Positions 33,266-41,924 of a stretch of DNA of 64,000 nucleotides are shown here, piece after piece; position 1 is the stretch's first letter; the number at the start of each line of letters is the position of its first letter. The DNA comes from Gordonia sp. KTR9. GTDB lineage: Bacteria > Actinomycetota > Actinomycetes > Mycobacteriales > Mycobacteriaceae. Under the pieces are notes generated by a model that saw nothing but the letters and a program-made list of their open reading frames with translations, was not told the DNA's origin and did no database searches. The translations under genes and the position numbers were made by a program. Location of the stretch: assembly GCF_000143885.2 (NCBI RefSeq), contig NC_018581.1, positions 1,488,001-1,552,000 of the forward strand, in the 5' to 3' direction.

Positions 33266-34012
33266 TTAGTTCTCCTCGTCCGGAGCCACCTGCGACTCCT
33301 CACCCAGTTGCGCATCGCGGTCGCGAAGCTGCTCGCCCTTCGTCTTGCCCCGGCCGCGACGTGCAGCGACTGAGAGATCTTCAACCTCTTCCGAGACGTT
33401 GGATGTTGAGTCCGCAGAAAGCGGGTCGGTGTCGTAAGAGGCAGGCAACGTGTTGTCGCTGGATTGATCGGATTCGGCCGCGAGACCCAGTCGAGTGTTC
33501 GTCACGCGTTTGCCGGCGTCACGAATCTTGTCCGGCAGGCTCCCCCCGCCGCGGTTCTTCTCGCGCGACTTGGCTTCGCCCGTCGGTCGCGTGGCCGTGG
33601 TCGGCGGAGTGCCGTCGCCGATGAGCTCGCTGAGCTTGGGACGCTGAGCTGCGATGCGGGCATAATGCTCCTGGCGCAGCTCTTCGATGAGGTCGTCGAG
33701 GGCATCCCAGTATTCGGCGCCGAGGTCTCGGATCCGTTGGGCGACTTCGACGACTTCGGCTCGCAGTTCGTTGCGGTATCCGGCGTCAACAAGCGCGGCG
33801 TCGAGCACGTGGGCGTAGGTGTTCCGGGTGAGCTCTGCGACTGACTCGAGCTTGTCGCGTGAGGGCAGTTGCCGGACGCCCCGCTTCTTCCAGGAGTTGA
33901 GGGTTTGCGGGCTGACGCCCATGCGTCGGGCGAACTCGGCATCGGTAACTCCGTACTCGTCGAGGTGGGCCTGAATCAGGCTCCACAGTGCTGGCGTTTT
34001 CACATCGCCCAC
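33266..34012 (-). CDS. HTH repressor-like regulator (candidate immunity repressor)
   Basis: About 248 residues. The first 75 hold an HTH: ALWSLIQAHLDEYGVTDAEF, then ARRMGVSPQTLNSWKKRGVR. A coiled-coil-like acidic segment follows (ELRAEVVEVAQRIRDLGAEYWDALDDLIEEL). The last 110 residues are a polar, low-complexity tail. The GTG at 34012 has GGAGGAAACC upstream; a longer reading is rejected. It faces the rightward early genes across a 225-base switch region, the place of a phage repressor. No S24 peptidase domain is seen, so cleavage by the nearby ImmA is plausible. Confidence 0.72.
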   Translation of the reverse strand: MGDVKTPALWSLIQAHLDEYGVTDAEFARRMGVSPQTLNSWKKRGVRQLPSRDKLESVAELTRNTYAHVLDAALVDAGYRNELRAEVVEVAQRIRDLGAEYWDALDDLIEELRQEHYARIAAQRPKLSELIGDGTPPTTATRPTGEAKSREKNRGGGSLPDKIRDAGKRVTNTRLGLAAESDQSSDNTLPASYDTDPLSADSTSNVSEEVEDLSVAARRGRGKTKGEQLRDRDAQLGEESQVAPDEEN

Positions 34013-34237
34013 GGTTTCCTCCACAAGTCGATCGAGCAATCCCCCCGTGCACTGAACCGGACACCTCGATTTCGACGAATGTGCCGATTGCGCGTACACC
34101 ACAAATCCCTTCCCATGGTGCCGCATATCCGCAGCTAGCGGAAATACATCGATGTAAGTTCTTGACAGGGGTACACCATAGGTGAGCTAATTATCCGCAG
34201 TCACTTGACACCGAGACGTACACCAAGAGAGGATGAC
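34013..34237. promoter_or_regulatory. divergent lysogeny/early switch region
   Basis: This 225-base region lies between the leftward repressor and the rightward HTH gene. It holds a TTGACA at 34162-34167 with GCTAAT at 34186-34191 (18-base spacing) as a candidate rightward promoter, and a second TTGACA at 34205-34210. GTACACCA appears three times (34094, 34171, 34218). An inverted repeat TCCGC-AGCTA-GCGGA lies at 34128-34142 and a 12-base palindrome TACATCGATGTA at 34145-34156. They are plausible operators. Confidence 0.55.
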
Positions 34238-34519
34238 ATGGCACACAGACGATGGCCCAAGGGGAGTTGGATGAAACTCGAATCCGCAGCGACACTGCGG
34301 GCGATCATGGAGCAACGCAAGATGTCCATGGCTCGCCTGGCGCGATACGCAGGATGTTCGAAGTCGTTCATCAGTGCGCTCTGCCTCGAACGAAAGACCA
34401 CCTGCACCCCGCAGCTCGCCGAGCGCATCGCGGAGGCACTCGAGGTCCCCTTGTCGCTCCTCTTTGTGGTCAATCAATCCGCAGCCAGCGGACGAAACGC
34501 TCAGAAGGTCAGTGCCTGA
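34238..34519 (+). CDS. small XRE-family HTH protein (Cro-like)
   Basis: 93 residues with an XRE-type HTH: ATLRAIMEQRKMSMARLARYA, GCSKSFISALCLERK, then PQLAERIAEALEVPLSLLF. AGAGAGG precedes the ATG at 34238. Its position as the first rightward gene opposite the repressor fits a Cro-like switch protein. Its coding sequence contains another copy of the TCCGC-AGCCA-GCGGA repeat at 34478-34492. Confidence 0.75.
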   Translation: MAHRRWPKGSWMKLESAATLRAIMEQRKMSMARLARYAGCSKSFISALCLERKTTCTPQLAERIAEALEVPLSLLFVVNQSAASGRNAQKVSA

Positions 34520-34800
34520 TGAGCTTCGGGTCGTTCCACATGGCGCAGTTCGAGTCCGCAGCGGCACGACAGGACCGGCGAAGGGCCGAGAACCACGCGA
34601 ACGGTCGGGTGCTCATCGCCGGCGCGCTGGATTGGATCACCGGCCACGACACGAACCCGAACTTCACAGATCACTCCGACGTCCGCCGGTGCGGGTGTGG
34701 GAGAGCGCGCGGCGCCGTCGGCCACGCGCAGCCCGACCCGGAATCGGACGCGTCATCGGCCGCCCGCGGGGTCGCCGGGTCGGGCACCACCCGCCGCTGA
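34519..34800 (+). CDS. small hypothetical protein, Cys pair near centre
   Basis: 93 residues, start ATG overlapping the previous stop codon (TGATG). The middle has HSDVRRCGCGRARG; the rest is polar. No recognised domain. Confidence 0.5.
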   Translation: MSFGSFHMAQFESAAARQDRRRAENHANGRVLIAGALDWITGHDTNPNFTDHSDVRRCGCGRARGAVGHAQPDPESDASSAARGVAGSGTTRR

Positions 34801-34862
34801 ACGCACGAACCCGCCGAGTTGCAGCTCGACGGGTCTCCGCAAGCAACTGGAAAGGAGTTGCC

Positions 34863-35672
34863 GTGCAGCACGAGCATAGACAACTAGACCAGGTGTCCGA
34901 GACGTCACCGTTCGATGCAATCCGCAATTTCACACCCGAGGGCCGCGAGTACTGGTCAGCCCGCGAGCTCATGCCCTTGCTCGGCTACAGCGTGTGGCGC
35001 GACTTCGCCAACGCCATCCACCGCGCCCGTGTCGCCTGCAGCAACTCCGGAACCGATCCGGTCCACCACTTTGCGGGCGCCCGCAAAGTCGCACCCAGTG
35101 GCCCCGCTGCCGAGAACTTCCACCTCTCCCGCTATGCCTGTTACCTCGTCGCGCTCAACGGCGATCCCCGTAAGACTGAGATTGCCGCCGCGCAGACCTA
35201 CTTCGTCATCAAGACCCGCGAAGCAGAGACCACGTCCGCCGCGCCGGCCATTCCGCAGACCTACGCCGCGGCTCTGCGCGCCGCCGCAGACGAAGCCGAG
35301 CGGGCCGACCGGGCCGAGGCGCAGGTGCGGGAACTCGAACCGAGAGCCAAGGTCGCCGACAAACTTCTCACCGCAGACGGTGACCTGTCCGTCGCCGACG
35401 CCGCCAAGTCGCTCACTCGCGCAGGCGTGAAGGTCGGACAGAACCGCCTGTTCAACCTCCTCGACCGCGAGTACGGCTGGATCTACCGCGCCTCCGACGG
35501 TCGTTGGCGCGTCCGCCAGTCCGCCATCGAAACCGGATGGATGTCGGTCATTCCCCAGTCGCACTACCACCCGAAGACCGGTGTCCTCGTCCTCGACCCG
35601 CCACAGCCAAGAGTCACGCCGAAAGGGTTGCAGCGCATCTTGTCTGACCACAGCAAGGGTGATGCTGCGTGA
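34863..35672 (+). CDS. phage antirepressor with DinD/BRO-like N-terminus and KilAC C-terminus
   Basis: 269 residues. The N-terminal domain (YWSARELMPLLGYSVWRDFA, FHLSRYACYLVALNGDP) looks like the BRO/DinD class of phage antirepressor. A coiled-coil link leads to a KilAC/ANT domain (AKVADKLLTADGDLSVADAA, RLFNLLDREYGWIYR). Such proteins sequester or antagonise the repressor, or act in early regulation. A GTG at 34863 has AAAGGAG before it. The stop overlaps the next GTG (GTGA). Confidence 0.8.
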   Translation: MQHEHRQLDQVSETSPFDAIRNFTPEGREYWSARELMPLLGYSVWRDFANAIHRARVACSNSGTDPVHHFAGARKVAPSGPAAENFHLSRYACYLVALNGDPRKTEIAAAQTYFVIKTREAETTSAAPAIPQTYAAALRAAADEAERADRAEAQVRELEPRAKVADKLLTADGDLSVADAAKSLTRAGVKVGQNRLFNLLDREYGWIYRASDGRWRVRQSAIETGWMSVIPQSHYHPKTGVLVLDPPQPRVTPKGLQRILSDHSKGDAA

Positions 35673-35980
35673 CCTTCACCCGCGCGCAACTCGACTCCCT
35701 CGGGGTCGCCACAGACCTGCGCACCGCCGCCGAGGCGCTCGGGATCTCGAAAGCGCTGGCGTACAAGCTCGCCGCCGACGACGAGTTCCCTGTGCGAGTC
35801 ATCTTGATCGGCGGCCGATACAGCGTCCCGACCGCCGGCCTCCGGGAAGTCCTGATCGGGGAGACCCCTCCGCCCGCCGACGCGGTCCTCGCCCGCCTCG
35901 ACCGCATCGCCGAATCGAACGACGAAATCGTCCGCATCCTCCGCGTCCTCGCTCTCAACACCTCAGGAGCTTCAGCATGA
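35669..35980 (+). CDS. excisionase-like or MerR-type HTH protein
   Basis: 103 residues with a short HTH (TDLRTAAEALGISKALAYKLA) and a wing (RVILIGGRYSVPTAGLREVL) typical of excisionase/DNA-binding helix-turn-helix families. It is coupled by a GTGA overlap to the antirepressor gene and by ATGA to the next gene. Could be the excisionase for the integrase; not shown. Confidence 0.6.
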   Translation: MTFTRAQLDSLGVATDLRTAAEALGISKALAYKLAADDEFPVRVILIGGRYSVPTAGLREVLIGETPPPADAVLARLDRIAESNDEIVRILRVLALNTSGASA

Positions 35981-36180
35981 ACACCTTCCTCGACATCGTC
36001 CTCGTCCGAACGGCTCCCTCCGTCGCGTCGCTGCAATTCGCCGCGACCTTCTGGGGAGCGGTCCTCGTTTGTGTCGCGAGCTACGTGCCGCGCGTCAACA
36101 GCTGGCTCACCGACGCCGACCTCGACGACGAGGACGACGACCTCGACTTCCTCCGCGTCGACCACGGCCGCATCGCGTGA
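35977..36180 (+). CDS. small single-pass membrane protein
   Basis: 67 residues with one hydrophobic helix (FAATFWGAVLVCVASYV) and an acidic cytoplasmic tail (TDADLDDEDDDLDF). No known family. ATGA overlap with the previous gene. Confidence 0.55.
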   Translation: MNTFLDIVLVRTAPSVASLQFAATFWGAVLVCVASYVPRVNSWLTDADLDDEDDDLDFLRVDHGRIA

Positions 36181-36269
36181 ACCAGTGCAAGTCGTGCGGC
36201 GACCCGTTCCGCGACGAAGTGTGCGTCACCTGTTTCCGAATTATCAACCCAGGAAGGGAATCTCAGTGA
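36177..36269 (+). CDS. 30-residue zinc-ribbon mini protein
   Basis: Starts at a GTG overlapping the previous stop codon (GTGA). The product has CKSCGDPF and CVTCF, two CxxC pairs, in 30 residues. It ends in a GTGA overlap with the next gene. Very short, so confidence rests on coupling and the Cys pairs. Confidence 0.55.
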   Translation: MNQCKSCGDPFRDEVCVTCFRIINPGRESQ

Positions 36270-36604
36270 GCGACACCGAAGAACAGGACTTCGCAGCCGT
36301 ACTCCTTGGCCACGCGAAGGGCCGCGCCCACACCGAAGCGAGCAAGAAGCTTGCCGAGGTCGTCGAGGCCGTGATGGAGACCGGCAAACCCGGGTCGGTG
36401 ACGGTGAAACTCACCGTCTCCCGGGACAAGGAGATCAAGTCGATGGTGAAGGTCGCCGACGCCGTCACCGCGAAGGTCCCCATCGAGCCGCGCCGGTCGA
36501 TGTGGTTCCCCGGCGACGACAACACCCTCCACCGCAACGACCCGAAACAGGAACCCCTCTTCGACGCACCCGTCGAGAAAATCCAAGCCCCGAAAGGCAA
36601 CTGA
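36266..36604 (+). CDS. hypothetical protein, about 112 residues
   Basis: GTGA-coupled to the zinc-ribbon gene. Polar alpha-helical start (AHTEASKKLAEVVEAVMET), then VTVKLTVSRDKE; ends with DNTLHRNDPKQEPLFDAP. I cannot name a family. It is immediately followed by the DUF2303 gene and often such a small protein pairs with it in actinophages. Confidence 0.55.
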   Translation: MSDTEEQDFAAVLLGHAKGRAHTEASKKLAEVVEAVMETGKPGSVTVKLTVSRDKEIKSMVKVADAVTAKVPIEPRRSMWFPGDDNTLHRNDPKQEPLFDAPVEKIQAPKGN

Positions 36605-36607
36605 CAC

Positions 36608-37468
36608 ATGACGATCAACTTCAAGGAACAGCTGGTGCAGGACGACGACGCGCAGAAGCTCCTACTCGTCGACCCCTCCGAGACACCCGGGATCCAGCAG
36701 GGCATCGGGATCATCGCGGCCACCACGAAGGACAAGGGGCTCCAGGTCGAAACCGTCGATCTCCGCGAGTTCATCCCCGGCGTCACCCGGTCGGCCGAGG
36801 AAGGAACTCGCCTCGTCACCGACGTGCCGTCGTTCCTCGCGGAACTCGACCGGTACCCGATCGCACCCGAACTTTCGACGTTGTGGGGTGACGAGACGAA
36901 GGGCCGCATCGAAGCCATCTACAACGACCACAACGCCGACGGCGCGGGCCTCCGCGACAACCGGTTGCGCTTGGAGCTGCGCGCCGACGACGACTGGGTC
37001 GCGTGGCACCGACTGTCCGGAAAGTACTTCCCGCAGATCGAGTTCGGCGACGCCGTCGAGGAACTCCTCCACACGGTCGTCGACCCGGACCAGGCCGACC
37101 TCGTCGAGGTCATCAACTCGATCCGCGCCACCAGCAAGGGCGTCTTCGAGTCCGCAGTCGACCGGTCGAACGGCTCGCAGGCGCTCGAGTACCGCACTGA
37201 GACCACCGCGACCGCCGGCGCGGCTGGCCGAGCGTCGCGCCTGGAAATCCCGCAGACCGTCACCCTGGCGATCCGTCCGTGGGAGGGGCTCGACACCTAC
37301 AAGGTCGAGGGCTGGTTCCGGTTCAACACAGACCACGGGCGGCTGCTGCTGACGATCAAGCTGAAGCCCACTCGCAACGTGCTGCGCGCCGCGTGGGCGG
37401 ACGTCGTCGAGCAGATCGAAACGCATCTCGGCGGCAAGCCCGTCCTCGCCACCAGGTTCGACCGGTGA
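36608..37468 (+). CDS. DUF2303 protein
   Basis: 286 residues with the DUF2303/YfdQ pattern: AIYNDHNADGAGLRDNRLRLEL, then WHRLSGKYFPQIEFGDAVEEL and LDTYKVEGWFRFNTDHGRLL. The family is found in phage early regions near recombination genes; biochemical role is unknown. GTGA overlap with the next small gene. Confidence 0.75.
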   Translation: MTINFKEQLVQDDDAQKLLLVDPSETPGIQQGIGIIAATTKDKGLQVETVDLREFIPGVTRSAEEGTRLVTDVPSFLAELDRYPIAPELSTLWGDETKGRIEAIYNDHNADGAGLRDNRLRLELRADDDWVAWHRLSGKYFPQIEFGDAVEELLHTVVDPDQADLVEVINSIRATSKGVFESAVDRSNGSQALEYRTETTATAGAAGRASRLEIPQTVTLAIRPWEGLDTYKVEGWFRFNTDHGRLLLTIKLKPTRNVLRAAWADVVEQIETHLGGKPVLATRFDR

Positions 37469-37677
37469 AGGACGCCGCTGCGGCTCGCGCTCGCACGACC
37501 CGAACGACCGAGCTCACAACCACGCGAAGCCTGACCCTCGGTGATCTCGGCGCGTTTATACGAGAGTGCGAGGGCGAGGGGTGGACCCCGGACGCGTCGG
37601 TCACGTTCCACCAGCAGCACGGTGACCGCCCAGGGGAATTGCCGACGTACAGCCTGCGAGTGAGCGAGACCCGATGA
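37465..37677 (+). CDS. small hypothetical protein, 70 residues
   Basis: GTG start overlapping the DUF2303 stop codon. The C-terminal part (TLGDLGAFIRECEGEGWTPD, then LPTYSLRVSETR) looks structured; the N-terminus is Arg/Thr-rich. No family known. ATGA-coupled to the next tiny gene. Confidence 0.5.
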   Translation: MKDAAAARARTTRTTELTTTRSLTLGDLGAFIRECEGEGWTPDASVTFHQQHGDRPGELPTYSLRVSETR

Positions 37678-37760
37678 CCGCGGCCGCACCGACGACCGTT
37701 CGTGTCGACGCGACGTCGTCGGTGCGGCCGGCCACCACCCTCGAAAGGTCCGAGCCATGA
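37674..37760 (+). CDS. possible 28-residue micro-ORF
   Basis: ATG overlaps the previous stop codon and the TGA overlaps the following ATG, so the chain of coupled genes is unbroken. The product is Ala/Thr/Val-rich with no motif. Alternatively a translational spacer. Confidence 0.35.
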   Translation: MTAAAPTTVRVDATSSVRPATTLERSEP

Positions 37761-37999
37761 GTGGTGTGTTTCCCGCCAAGTTCCCGGCGAAGTGCAAGCA
37801 CCCCGAGTGCGGGCGCTGGTTCGGTCAGGGCGACGACGTCGCGTTCACCCGCATCGAACCCCGCGACCGGCGCGCAGTCCTCATGCACGCCGACTGCGCC
37901 CGCGGCATCGCCGGACTCCGAGCCGAAGACATCGAACGACGCAAACGCGAAACCGTCTGCCCCCATTGCCACCTCATCCACAAAGGAGAATGTCCATGA
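37757..37999 (+). CDS. zinc-finger-like mini protein, 80 residues
   Basis: Cys motifs KCKHPECGRWF and CPHCHLIHKGEC flank a basic helix (AGLRAEDIERRKRE). Probably zinc-binding; nucleic-acid binding is likely but not shown. ATGA overlap at both ends. Confidence 0.55.
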   Translation: MSGVFPAKFPAKCKHPECGRWFGQGDDVAFTRIEPRDRRAVLMHADCARGIAGLRAEDIERRKRETVCPHCHLIHKGECP

Positions 38000-38325
38000 C
38001 GTCTCCCGCGATCCACCCCGACGCGATCACCGACGCGCTACCCGACCTCGACGCCGAGGTGGCGTGCGAGTACGCGCTGTGCGACCACCCGCAATGCCAG
38101 TGCGAGGCGCCCGCGGTGTGGCGGGTCACGACGCATTGTGCCCGCAACATCGACGAGCTCCGAGCGGGCCGATGCTCCACCTTCTCCCGCCCGATCTGCG
38201 AATCCCACCTCGAAGACCTCCGCGACATCATCGCCGACGGACTGCGATGCGGGCCCGGGACGTGCATGTGTGGCCGCCGCATCGCGCAGATGTCCGACGT
38301 ACTGCTGGAGGTGTCGGCGCTGTGA
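37996..38325 (+). CDS. Cys-rich small protein, 109 residues
   Basis: Several Cys pairs (ALCDHPQCQCEAP, RCSTFSRPICESH, CGPGTCMCGRR) suggest a zinc-stabilised fold. AAAGGAG lies seven bases upstream of the chosen ATG. Function unknown; it precedes the exonuclease gene in the recombination unit. Confidence 0.55.
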   Translation: MTSPAIHPDAITDALPDLDAEVACEYALCDHPQCQCEAPAVWRVTTHCARNIDELRAGRCSTFSRPICESHLEDLRDIIADGLRCGPGTCMCGRRIAQMSDVLLEVSAL

Positions 38326-39152
38326 CAATCCCCGCCGAAGACGGCATCTACGAGGGCATCTCGGACCTCGACTACCACGGCGATCCCGACTCACTCTCGT
38401 CATCCGGGGCACGCACGCTCCTCGAGGCCGGCGGTCCCGCGAAGTTCAAGTACGCCCCGCGGGTGGAGAAGGCGGACTACGACTTCGGACACGTCGCCCA
38501 CGCCCTGATCCTGGGGGAGGGGTCGAGCATCGCGATCATCGACGCGAAGGACTGGCGCACGAAGGCCGCGAAGGAGGCCCGCGACCAGGCGCGCGCGGAC
38601 GGGCAGGTCCCGGTCCTCGCCGACACGTACGCGCAAGGCGAGCAGCTCGCCGTGGCCGCAAAATCACACCCGCTCGGCGAGCTGCTGTTCGCCGAAGGCG
38701 TGCCCGAGAAATCCGCGTACTGGCACGACGAGCAGACCGGCATGCGGCTGCGGTGCCGGCCGGACTGGATGACCGGGCCGATGGTCGTCGACGTCAAGAC
38801 GACGAAATCGGCCGCGCCCCGAGACTTCGCGAAGTCGTGCGCCGACTACGGCTACCACCAGCAAGAGGCGTTCTACCGCGACGGCCTCGCCGCGCAGGGA
38901 ATCGACGCCCAGTTCCTGTTCTTCGCGATCGAGAAGACCCGCCCGTTCCTGTGCTCGGTCATCGAACTCCCCGCCGAGGCGGTCGCCGTCGGCCGATCCC
39001 TCAACCGCGTCGCAGTCGACCTCTACGCCGACTGCGTCACCAACGACCGGTGGCCCGGATACCCCGAGATCATCCACCGCATCGATCTTCCCGAGTGGTC
39101 CTACCGGGCCGCTGAGTACACCATCCGCCAGCACGAAAGGCAGCACGCATGA
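38322..39152 (+). CDS. PD-(D/E)XK exonuclease (RecE-like, DUF3799)
   Basis: 276 residues beginning MTIPAEDGIYEGISDLDYH. The nuclease core shows SSSGARTLLEAGGPAKFKY, FGHVAHALILG, then RCRPDWM and VVDVKTTKSAAPRDFAKS with the metal and catalytic residues (Asp in RPDW, Asp-x-Lys in DVKTT). YGYHQQEAFY completes it. It degrades one DNA strand to give single-stranded DNA for RecT. The stop codon overlaps recT (ATGA). Confidence 0.87.
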   Translation: MTIPAEDGIYEGISDLDYHGDPDSLSSSGARTLLEAGGPAKFKYAPRVEKADYDFGHVAHALILGEGSSIAIIDAKDWRTKAAKEARDQARADGQVPVLADTYAQGEQLAVAAKSHPLGELLFAEGVPEKSAYWHDEQTGMRLRCRPDWMTGPMVVDVKTTKSAAPRDFAKSCADYGYHQQEAFYRDGLAAQGIDAQFLFFAIEKTRPFLCSVIELPAEAVAVGRSLNRVAVDLYADCVTNDRWPGYPEIIHRIDLPEWSYRAAEYTIRQHERQHA

Positions 39153-40237
39153 CCACCACCACCACCGATGTCGCCCACACTCCCGCCGCCGATTCGCTGT
39201 CGGTCCTGCCGCCATCCCAGCCGATGCAGTCGCAGTCCGTCGCCCAGCTGATGGAGCACGCGAAGGCGATGCAGACCGCGTACGAGCTTGCCGAAGCGAT
39301 GTGTGGGACCGCGCTCGTCCCGTCGACTTACCGCGGGAAGCCGCAGGACGGCACCGCAGCGATCCTCTACGGCGCCGAACTCGGCCTCACTCCCATTCAG
39401 TCGTTGCAGCAGATCTTCGTTGTGCACGGCACACCGGCGATCTACGCGAGAACGATGGTCGCGCTGCTGAAGTCGAGAGGCTTCAAGATCTGGACCGAGT
39501 CATCGACCGACGAGTCGGTGACCGTTCTCGGCCAGGCACCGGACGGCACGGCGGAGGGATCGACGTGGACGATCGAGCGCGCTGAGAAGGCCGGGTATGT
39601 CCCGACGATCGACGAACAGACCGGCAAGTTCAAGGTCAACGCCAAGGGAAATCTGATCGGGAACGAGAAGTACCTGACCGATCCGCAGGCCATGCTGTAC
39701 GCGAAGGCCGCGGCCGAGGTGTGCCGACGACTCGCACCGGACGTGCTCCTCGGCATCGCCTACACCCGCGAAGACCTCGAATCCGAGACCCCCGAGAACG
39801 GGCCACGTCGGGTCCGGAACGAGGCGGCCGCGCCCGGTGTCGACGAGCTGCGTGCACGACTGGGCATCGCCGCGCCGAAGCCTGCGCCTGAGCCTGACGC
39901 GCCGGCCACCGAGGCGGCCGAAGCGGTGGGGGAGTCGACCGAGTCCGAGACTGCGGCCCCGTCGAAGGACGACATGCGTCGTCTCAATCAGTTGTTTTCG
40001 CGCGCCGGGATCGGCGGCACAGCAGCAACATTCAAGGCCAAGCGGAAGGCCGTCACCGAGGCTCTGATCTCACGCACGATCGGCGACGACACCCCGCTGA
40101 CAGCCGACGAAGCCACCACGGTGATCGGCATGCTCGAACAGCTCGCCAACGAAGACGACGGAGAGAAGGTGCTCACCGACACCGTCGCCAGCATCCTCGA
40201 CGAGACCACCGCGCAGGAGGAGCAGGTCAGTGAGTGA
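39149..40237 (+). CDS. recT: RecT-family single-strand annealing protein
   Basis: 362 residues with the RecT core: AILYGAELGLTPIQSLQQIFVV, GTPAIYARTMVALLKSRGF, then KYLTDPQAMLYAKAAAEVCRR. The last 140 residues are an acidic extension. With the preceding exonuclease it forms a RecE/RecT pair like those of mycobacteriophage Che9c. Annealing of complementary strands for phage recombination is the expected role. Confidence 0.9.
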   Translation: MTTTTTDVAHTPAADSLSVLPPSQPMQSQSVAQLMEHAKAMQTAYELAEAMCGTALVPSTYRGKPQDGTAAILYGAELGLTPIQSLQQIFVVHGTPAIYARTMVALLKSRGFKIWTESSTDESVTVLGQAPDGTAEGSTWTIERAEKAGYVPTIDEQTGKFKVNAKGNLIGNEKYLTDPQAMLYAKAAAEVCRRLAPDVLLGIAYTREDLESETPENGPRRVRNEAAAPGVDELRARLGIAAPKPAPEPDAPATEAAEAVGESTESETAAPSKDDMRRLNQLFSRAGIGGTAATFKAKRKAVTEALISRTIGDDTPLTADEATTVIGMLEQLANEDDGEKVLTDTVASILDETTAQEEQVSE

Positions 40238-40706
40238 GCAGACACGCCTGATCGACCAGGCGGCGAAGGTCATCTGCGACGACGAGACACCCCCCGGTCC
40301 GGGGTTCGCGCAGTGGGAGAGCTTGACCGACAACGGCAAGGAGACCTACCGGAGACACGCAATCGCGCTCGACTCGGCCGGGATGCTGCGGTCACCCGAC
40401 GACGTGGTCGACGCCGGGGTCATCGACCACGCCGACCCCGACCAGCTCCGTCGTGCCGCCGGAGTCCTCGAGGGCGTCGGTATGGACGACGGAGCACCCG
40501 ATCCCCACGAGTGGTTCACCAACGCGGCCACACTCCGAAAGCGCGCGGACCAGATCGAAGCCCACGACCGACAACACGGCGCTGTCCTGGCTCGAGCGCT
40601 CGACGCGTACGAGCGGGTCATCCTCGCCGCCCCGGACGCCACCATGACCGAGGTCCACCCCCGCGCGATCCAGGCCGTCGTCGAGCTGCTCCGGGAGCGG
40701 GCATGA
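40230..40706 (+). CDS. hypothetical early protein, 158 residues
   Basis: GTG start eight bases inside the recT end. Acidic, helical; no known domain. A typical stretch is WESLTDNGKETYRRHAIALD. It may be part of the recombination unit only by position. Confidence 0.5.
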   Translation: MSEQTRLIDQAAKVICDDETPPGPGFAQWESLTDNGKETYRRHAIALDSAGMLRSPDDVVDAGVIDHADPDQLRRAAGVLEGVGMDDGAPDPHEWFTNAATLRKRADQIEAHDRQHGAVLARALDAYERVILAAPDATMTEVHPRAIQAVVELLRERA

Positions 40707-40888
40707 CGTCGGGGGTGTTCACCCTCCACGATCTCGACGGCGTCCTCGAACCCGAATCGGCCTCCACGATCGGCGCCGCGCTCGGACGCACCTCACATCC
40801 CCTCTGGGCTTCACGGCGCTGGCAGATCGTCGACCCCGCCGGCCGCAACGCCTACTCCGCACCCCGCTCGAGGACACAGGACTGCTAA
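40703..40888 (+). CDS. hypothetical protein, 61 residues
   Basis: ATG overlaps the previous stop codon. The product contains TLHDLDGVLEPESASTIGAA and a basic end. Unknown family. Confidence 0.45.
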   Translation: MTSGVFTLHDLDGVLEPESASTIGAALGRTSHPLWASRRWQIVDPAGRNAYSAPRSRTQDC

Positions 40889-41236
40889 ATGATCCACGAA
40901 CTCAAGATCAATGAGCGCTGGTATTACCACGTCCGCGACCTCACGAAGAACGTCGAGATCCGCGTTCATGACCGTGACTACCAGGCCGGCGACACGTTGC
41001 TGATGACCGTGCCGGAGAAGGGGTGGCTGCGCGTCGAACGACGGATCACCCATGTGTTGCCCGCGGGGCTCGCCGACGGCATTGGCCACGGGTACGTCGC
41101 CCTCTCCCTCGATGACGGCGGCAAGCTCGCCGAAGTCGAAGAGCGGGCGCGGCGAGCTGAGGCGTCGAATGCGCCTCTGCGCGGAACGATCACGCGGCTC
41201 ACGCGCGAGGTTCGAGAACTGAGGGGTGCTCGGTGA
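40889..41236 (+). CDS. DUF3850 (ASCH-like) protein
   Basis: 115 residues. MIHELKINERWYYHV, then NVEIRVHDRDYQAGDTLLM and THVLPAGLADGIGHGYVALSL match DUF3850, an ASCH-related fold thought to bind RNA or modified bases. Its ATG follows the previous stop codon without a gap. The stop overlaps the next gene (GTGA). Confidence 0.78.
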   Translation: MIHELKINERWYYHVRDLTKNVEIRVHDRDYQAGDTLLMTVPEKGWLRVERRITHVLPAGLADGIGHGYVALSLDDGGKLAEVEERARRAEASNAPLRGTITRLTREVRELRGAR

Positions 41237-41589
41237 CCGGCGAGCACGACCGCCGGGCCGCGGTCCTCGCCGAACACCAGCCCGTCCACGCCGCCGACGG
41301 ATACGTCATGTGCTGCGAATGCGGGTACGGCGCCGACCGACTCACCTACGGCGACGACATCCACATCAAGCACCAGAACGCCGTCGCCGCGATCGCTGAA
41401 CTCAACGAGGTTGCCCGTCGGCTGAAGGTGGCGTTCGCTGCAATGTCCGACACCTTCCGCTCGATCACCACCACCGTCCAGGACACCGCTGAACCCGTCG
41501 AACAGAGCGGGCAGCGTGCCCTGCCGAAACCCACCACCACACCACCGATGTGGGCGAACAACCCCACCCAGCAGAAGAGGCGCCGATGA
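41233..41589 (+). CDS. hypothetical protein, 118 residues, with Cys pair
   Basis: Contains VMCCECGYGADRL near the N-terminus, a possible zinc site, and an Ala-rich helix. Unknown family. Coupled at both ends. Confidence 0.5.
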   Translation: MTGEHDRRAAVLAEHQPVHAADGYVMCCECGYGADRLTYGDDIHIKHQNAVAAIAELNEVARRLKVAFAAMSDTFRSITTTVQDTAEPVEQSGQRALPKPTTTPPMWANNPTQQKRRR

Positions 41590-41924
41590 CCCTGCCCTCT
41601 GCCGATCATCAGGCACCGGCGTGCGGCGCGTGCCACGGCGAAACCACGCACGACGGCGACGATTTCGTTTGCTACGACTGCCATCTCGCGTTCGACCCCG
41701 AGACACTCGAAGCCCGGTTCCTCGATCCTGACGCCGAAGTGTGCGGGCAGCCCTGTGACAACACCTGGCACGACGACAACGCCATCACGGTCGGTGAGGG
41801 CTTCAACTGCCATCCCTGCCAGCTCCCGAAAGGGCACGACGGAGCCAACTGGTTCCACTGGACCGGATGCGAACCGATCACCCTCACATCTCCCGCCCCC
41901 GCGACCGCAGGAGCCAACACATGA
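41586..41924 (+). CDS. Cys-rich small protein, 112 residues
   Basis: Motifs CGACHGET, CYDCHLAF and CGQPCDN, CHPCQLPKGH suggest two zinc ribbons. WFHWTGCE near the end. Coupled to the methyltransferase gene by ATGA. Confidence 0.55.
   Translation: MTLPSADHQAPACGACHGETTHDGDDFVCYDCHLAFDPETLEARFLDPDAEVCGQPCDNTWHDDNAITVGEGFNCHPCQLPKGHDGANWFHWTGCEPITLTSPAPATAGANT

Noticed and set aside
33266..34012. Integration-dependent immunity with attP inside the repressor
   Set aside because: The integrase 3' end, not the repressor, borders the tRNA junction, so attP is not in the repressor gene.
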